Of a DNA stretch of 7,701 bases, positions 6,553 through 7,701 are shown piece by piece (position 1 is the stretch's first letter; each line of letters starts with the position of its first letter). The stretch lies in contig CAZVAR010000157.1 in the NCBI GenBank assembly GCA_964625225.1, positions 1-7,701 on the forward strand. Reading direction: 5' to 3'. Made by a program: the position numbers and the translations under genes. The stretch is from CAZVAR01 sp964625225 (lineage in GTDB: Bacteria > Pseudomonadota > Alphaproteobacteria > JAJUGE01). The notes beneath the pieces are model-generated. The model was not told the DNA's origin. It made no database searches and saw only the letters and a program-made list of their open reading frames with translations.

Positions 6553-7005
6553 TCAGAATTCCAGCTCCACTGCCCCTCGTCCCGAGACGGTGATCCGGTC
6601 GGCGCATGAAGCCGCGTCCCCCTCGGTCTCGCAGGAGAGCACTTCGCTAACGAGGAACCGCGCAGCCTCTCCGCAATCGAGATCCGGCACGTCGAACAGC
6701 CGCACCACCGTCTTGCCGGGACGCAGGCGCCCGGTGCTCATGGCGAACCGGCGGACGATGACGCCCGCATCATCGAAGATGAAAATGTCCAGCCTGAGGT
6801 CGGATACGGCCTGGTCGGCGCCGTTGCGGATGACGAAATAGGTGCGGCACGCCTTATCTTGCGGTTCGATCTTATTGAGTTCGATCGCAATCCGTGGCTC
6901 CGGTTCCGCGACTGCCGGCGTCCCGGCGGGATCCGCGATTGCCGGCGACAACCCCGCCCACAAGGCGGCAGCGGCGACGATCACAGGCACGCCCCACCTC
7001 TGCAT
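6553..7005 (-). CDS. Small exported protein of unknown function
   Basis: The ATG at 7005 is preferred over one 20 codons upstream because a GGGGGGAAG purine run precedes it and a signal peptide begins at once: MQRWG, then VPVIVAAAALWAGL, with probable cleavage AIA|D after residue 24. The precursor has 150 residues. The mature part has an Ala/Pro/Glu linker (25-37), then IELNKIEPQDKACRTYFVIRN (41-61), alternating hydrophobic strands LRLDIFIFDDAG and VIVRRFAMSTG (70-92), LRPGKTVVRLFDV (94-106) and a Cys-containing C-terminal part. Cysteines are at 53, 111, 125 and 134, so disulfides in the periplasm are possible. The strand pattern suggests a small beta-sandwich, perhaps like proteins that assist or bind envelope partners. 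It resembles conserved exported proteins of alphaproteobacteria without an assigned function; I cannot name it. It is co-directional with the ompA-like and tss genes but separated by 219 bp, so a functional link is open. Confidence 0.8.
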   Translation of the reverse strand: MQRWGVPVIVAAAALWAGLSPAIADPAGTPAVAEPEPRIAIELNKIEPQDKACRTYFVIRNGADQAVSDLRLDIFIFDDAGVIVRRFAMSTGRLRPGKTVVRLFDVPDLDCGEAARFLVSEVLSCETEGDAASCADRITVSGRGAVELEF

Positions 7006-7036
7006 CGGTCTTCCCCCCAATCCGCTGAATGCAGCC

Positions 7037-7065
7037 AGTATGCCAGCGCGGGATTCGGCGACCAA
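7037..7065 (-). promoter_or_regulatory. Candidate promoter of the exported-protein gene
   Basis: The minus strand carries TTGGTC (7060-7065) and CATACT (7037-7042) separated by 17 bp, about 30 bp ahead of the ATG at 7005. The -10 matches the housekeeping consensus at 4 of 6 positions and the -35 at its first three. It lies in the divergent spacer with icd and does not overlap the candidate icd promoter. Confidence 0.35.
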
Positions 7066-7086
7066 GCCCTCAGCAAGGTGCCGCGC

Positions 7087-7114
7087 TTGCGCTCGGCGGC
7101 GGCAATGCTATCGT
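7087..7114 (+). promoter_or_regulatory. Candidate icd promoter (extended -10)
   Basis: TTGCGC (7087-7092) and TATCGT (7109-7114) are 16 bp apart, and a TG one base before the -10 makes an extended -10 element. The predicted start would lie near 7121, giving an icd leader of about 75 nt that contains most of the inverted repeats at 7115-7147. The consensus match is moderate and this is not confirmed by anything else in the sequence. Confidence 0.3.
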
Positions 7115-7147
7115 GCCGGCCGAATTGCCGGCCGGGCCGCGGGCCCG
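7115..7147 (+). repeat. Two adjacent GC-rich inverted repeats in the icd leader
   Basis: GCCGGC (7115-7120) is repeated at 7127-7132 around a 6-nt CGAATT loop. Directly abutting it, CGGGCC (7133-7138) pairs with GGCCCG (7142-7147) around a GCG loop. Both stems are perfect over 6 bp. They lie between the candidate icd promoter and the ribosome binding site, so they could form tandem mRNA hairpins or a protein-binding site. There is no T-run, so this is not an intrinsic terminator. Confidence 0.4.
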
Positions 7148-7195
7148 TCGCACCCGCCGCGTCCCGTATCTTGCCGTTCCCTGGGAGACAGAACA

Positions 7196-7701
7196 ATGGC
7201 TAAGATCAAAGTCAAGAACCCCGTCGTTGAGCTCGACGGCGATGAGATGACGCGTATCATCTGGAAGTTCATCAAAGATAAGCTGATCCTGCCCTATCTC
7301 GATATCGACCTTAAATATTACGATCTCAGCATCCAGAAGCGCGACGAGACCAACGACCAGATCACGATCGACGCCGCCTACGCCATCAAGAAGTACGGGG
7401 TTGGCGTCAAGTGCGCGACGATTACGCCGGACGAGGCACGCGTCAAGGAGTTCGGCCTCAAGGAGATGTGGAAGTCGCCGAACGGCACGCTGCGCAACAT
7501 CATCGGCGGCACGATCTTCCGCGAACCGATCATCTGCCGCAACGTGCCGCGCCTGGTGCCGAACTGGACGCAGCCGATCGTGATCGGCCGCCACGCCTAT
7601 GGCGACCAGTACCGCGCCACCGACTTCGTCGTACCGGGGCCCGGCAAGCTGACCATCACCTACCAGCCGAAGGACGGCGGCGAGCCGATCACCCGCGAAG
7701 T
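7196..7701 (+). CDS. icd: NADP-dependent isocitrate dehydrogenase (3' end cut off)
   Basis: The frame opens at ATG 7196, with GGGAG (7183-7187) 8 nt upstream, and runs 168 full codons to the window edge. It converts isocitrate to 2-oxoglutarate and CO2 with NADPH formation in the TCA cycle, in the cytoplasm. The protein is of the eukaryote-like homodimeric class rather than the Escherichia coli type: it begins KIKVKNPVVELDGDEMTRII and its residue numbering coincides with human IDH1. Substrate-binding residues are all present: T77 (TITP), S94, N96 and R100 (SPNGTLRN), R109 (FREP), R132 (GRHAYGDQYR) and Y139. The second half of the enzyme, with the metal-binding aspartates, lies outside the window. 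It faces away from the T6SS genes and is probably unrelated to them. Confidence 0.97.
   Translation, partial: MAKIKVKNPVVELDGDEMTRIIWKFIKDKLILPYLDIDLKYYDLSIQKRDETNDQITIDAAYAIKKYGVGVKCATITPDEARVKEFGLKEMWKSPNGTLRNIIGGTIFREPIICRNVPRLVPNWTQPIVIGRHAYGDQYRATDFVVPGPGKLTITYQPKDGGEPITRE

Noticed and set aside
6326..6556. A possible small lipoprotein with a lipobox-like AVTGC, starting at CTG overlapping the stop of the exported-protein gene
   Set aside because: There is no ATG or GTG at a sensible place, the hydrophobic stretch before the Cys is only about seven residues, and the rest is Arg/Gly-rich like non-coding GC-rich DNA. The same bases also hold the candidate promoter.
7006..7065. N-terminal extension of the exported protein to an ATG at 7065
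   Set aside because: It would place 20 residues before a well-formed signal peptide. The ATG at 7005 has the better ribosome binding site, and the candidate promoter overlaps the extension.

Overview
This is a GC-rich window, with an AT-rich patch only around 4260-4272. It most likely comes from the chromosome of an alphaproteobacterium. That inference rests on the imp-type gene order (tssA-tssB-tssC-second tssC-impE, as in the Rhizobium/Agrobacterium imp loci), on the eukaryote-like NADP-isocitrate dehydrogenase at the right edge, and on base composition. It is not proof of a genus.

Layout from right to left. At the right edge, icd (7196 onward, + strand, cut by the window end) is a housekeeping TCA-cycle gene. 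A 190-bp divergent spacer (7006-7195) separates it from everything else, which lies on the minus strand. First comes a small exported protein of unknown function (6553-7005). A 219-bp spacer with a candidate regulated promoter follows, then a periplasmic OmpA/peptidoglycan-binding protein (5713-6333). Next is a 226-bp spacer that carries the decayed C-terminal end of another OmpA-type domain (5520-5630). The type VI secretion (T6SS) genes follow: tssA (4383-5486), a 133-bp spacer with repeated GACCGT motifs, tssB (3719-4249), tssC (2226-3722, overlapping tssB by 4 bp), a second diverged TssC-like gene of the impD type (661-2202), and impE/tagJ (640 to the left edge, cut off).

How the genes work together. 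TssB and TssC are the contractile sheath subunits. TssA organises baseplate and sheath assembly. ImpE/TagJ is a sheath/ClpV accessory protein. The TssC paralogue may be a second or modified sheath component. The OmpA-like protein could anchor the envelope side of the machine to peptidoglycan, but its link to the T6SS rests only on position and strand. The rest of a T6SS (TssE, F, G, K, L, M, Hcp, VgrG, ClpV) is not in this window and would be expected to the left.

No wholly new system is visible. The points most worth a second look are the OmpA-domain relic, the diverged N-terminus of the second TssC, the CRP-like palindrome placed near -61 of a candidate ompA promoter, the repeated motifs ahead of tssB, and the uncharacterised exported protein. 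No tRNA, rRNA, CRISPR array or insertion sequence was seen.
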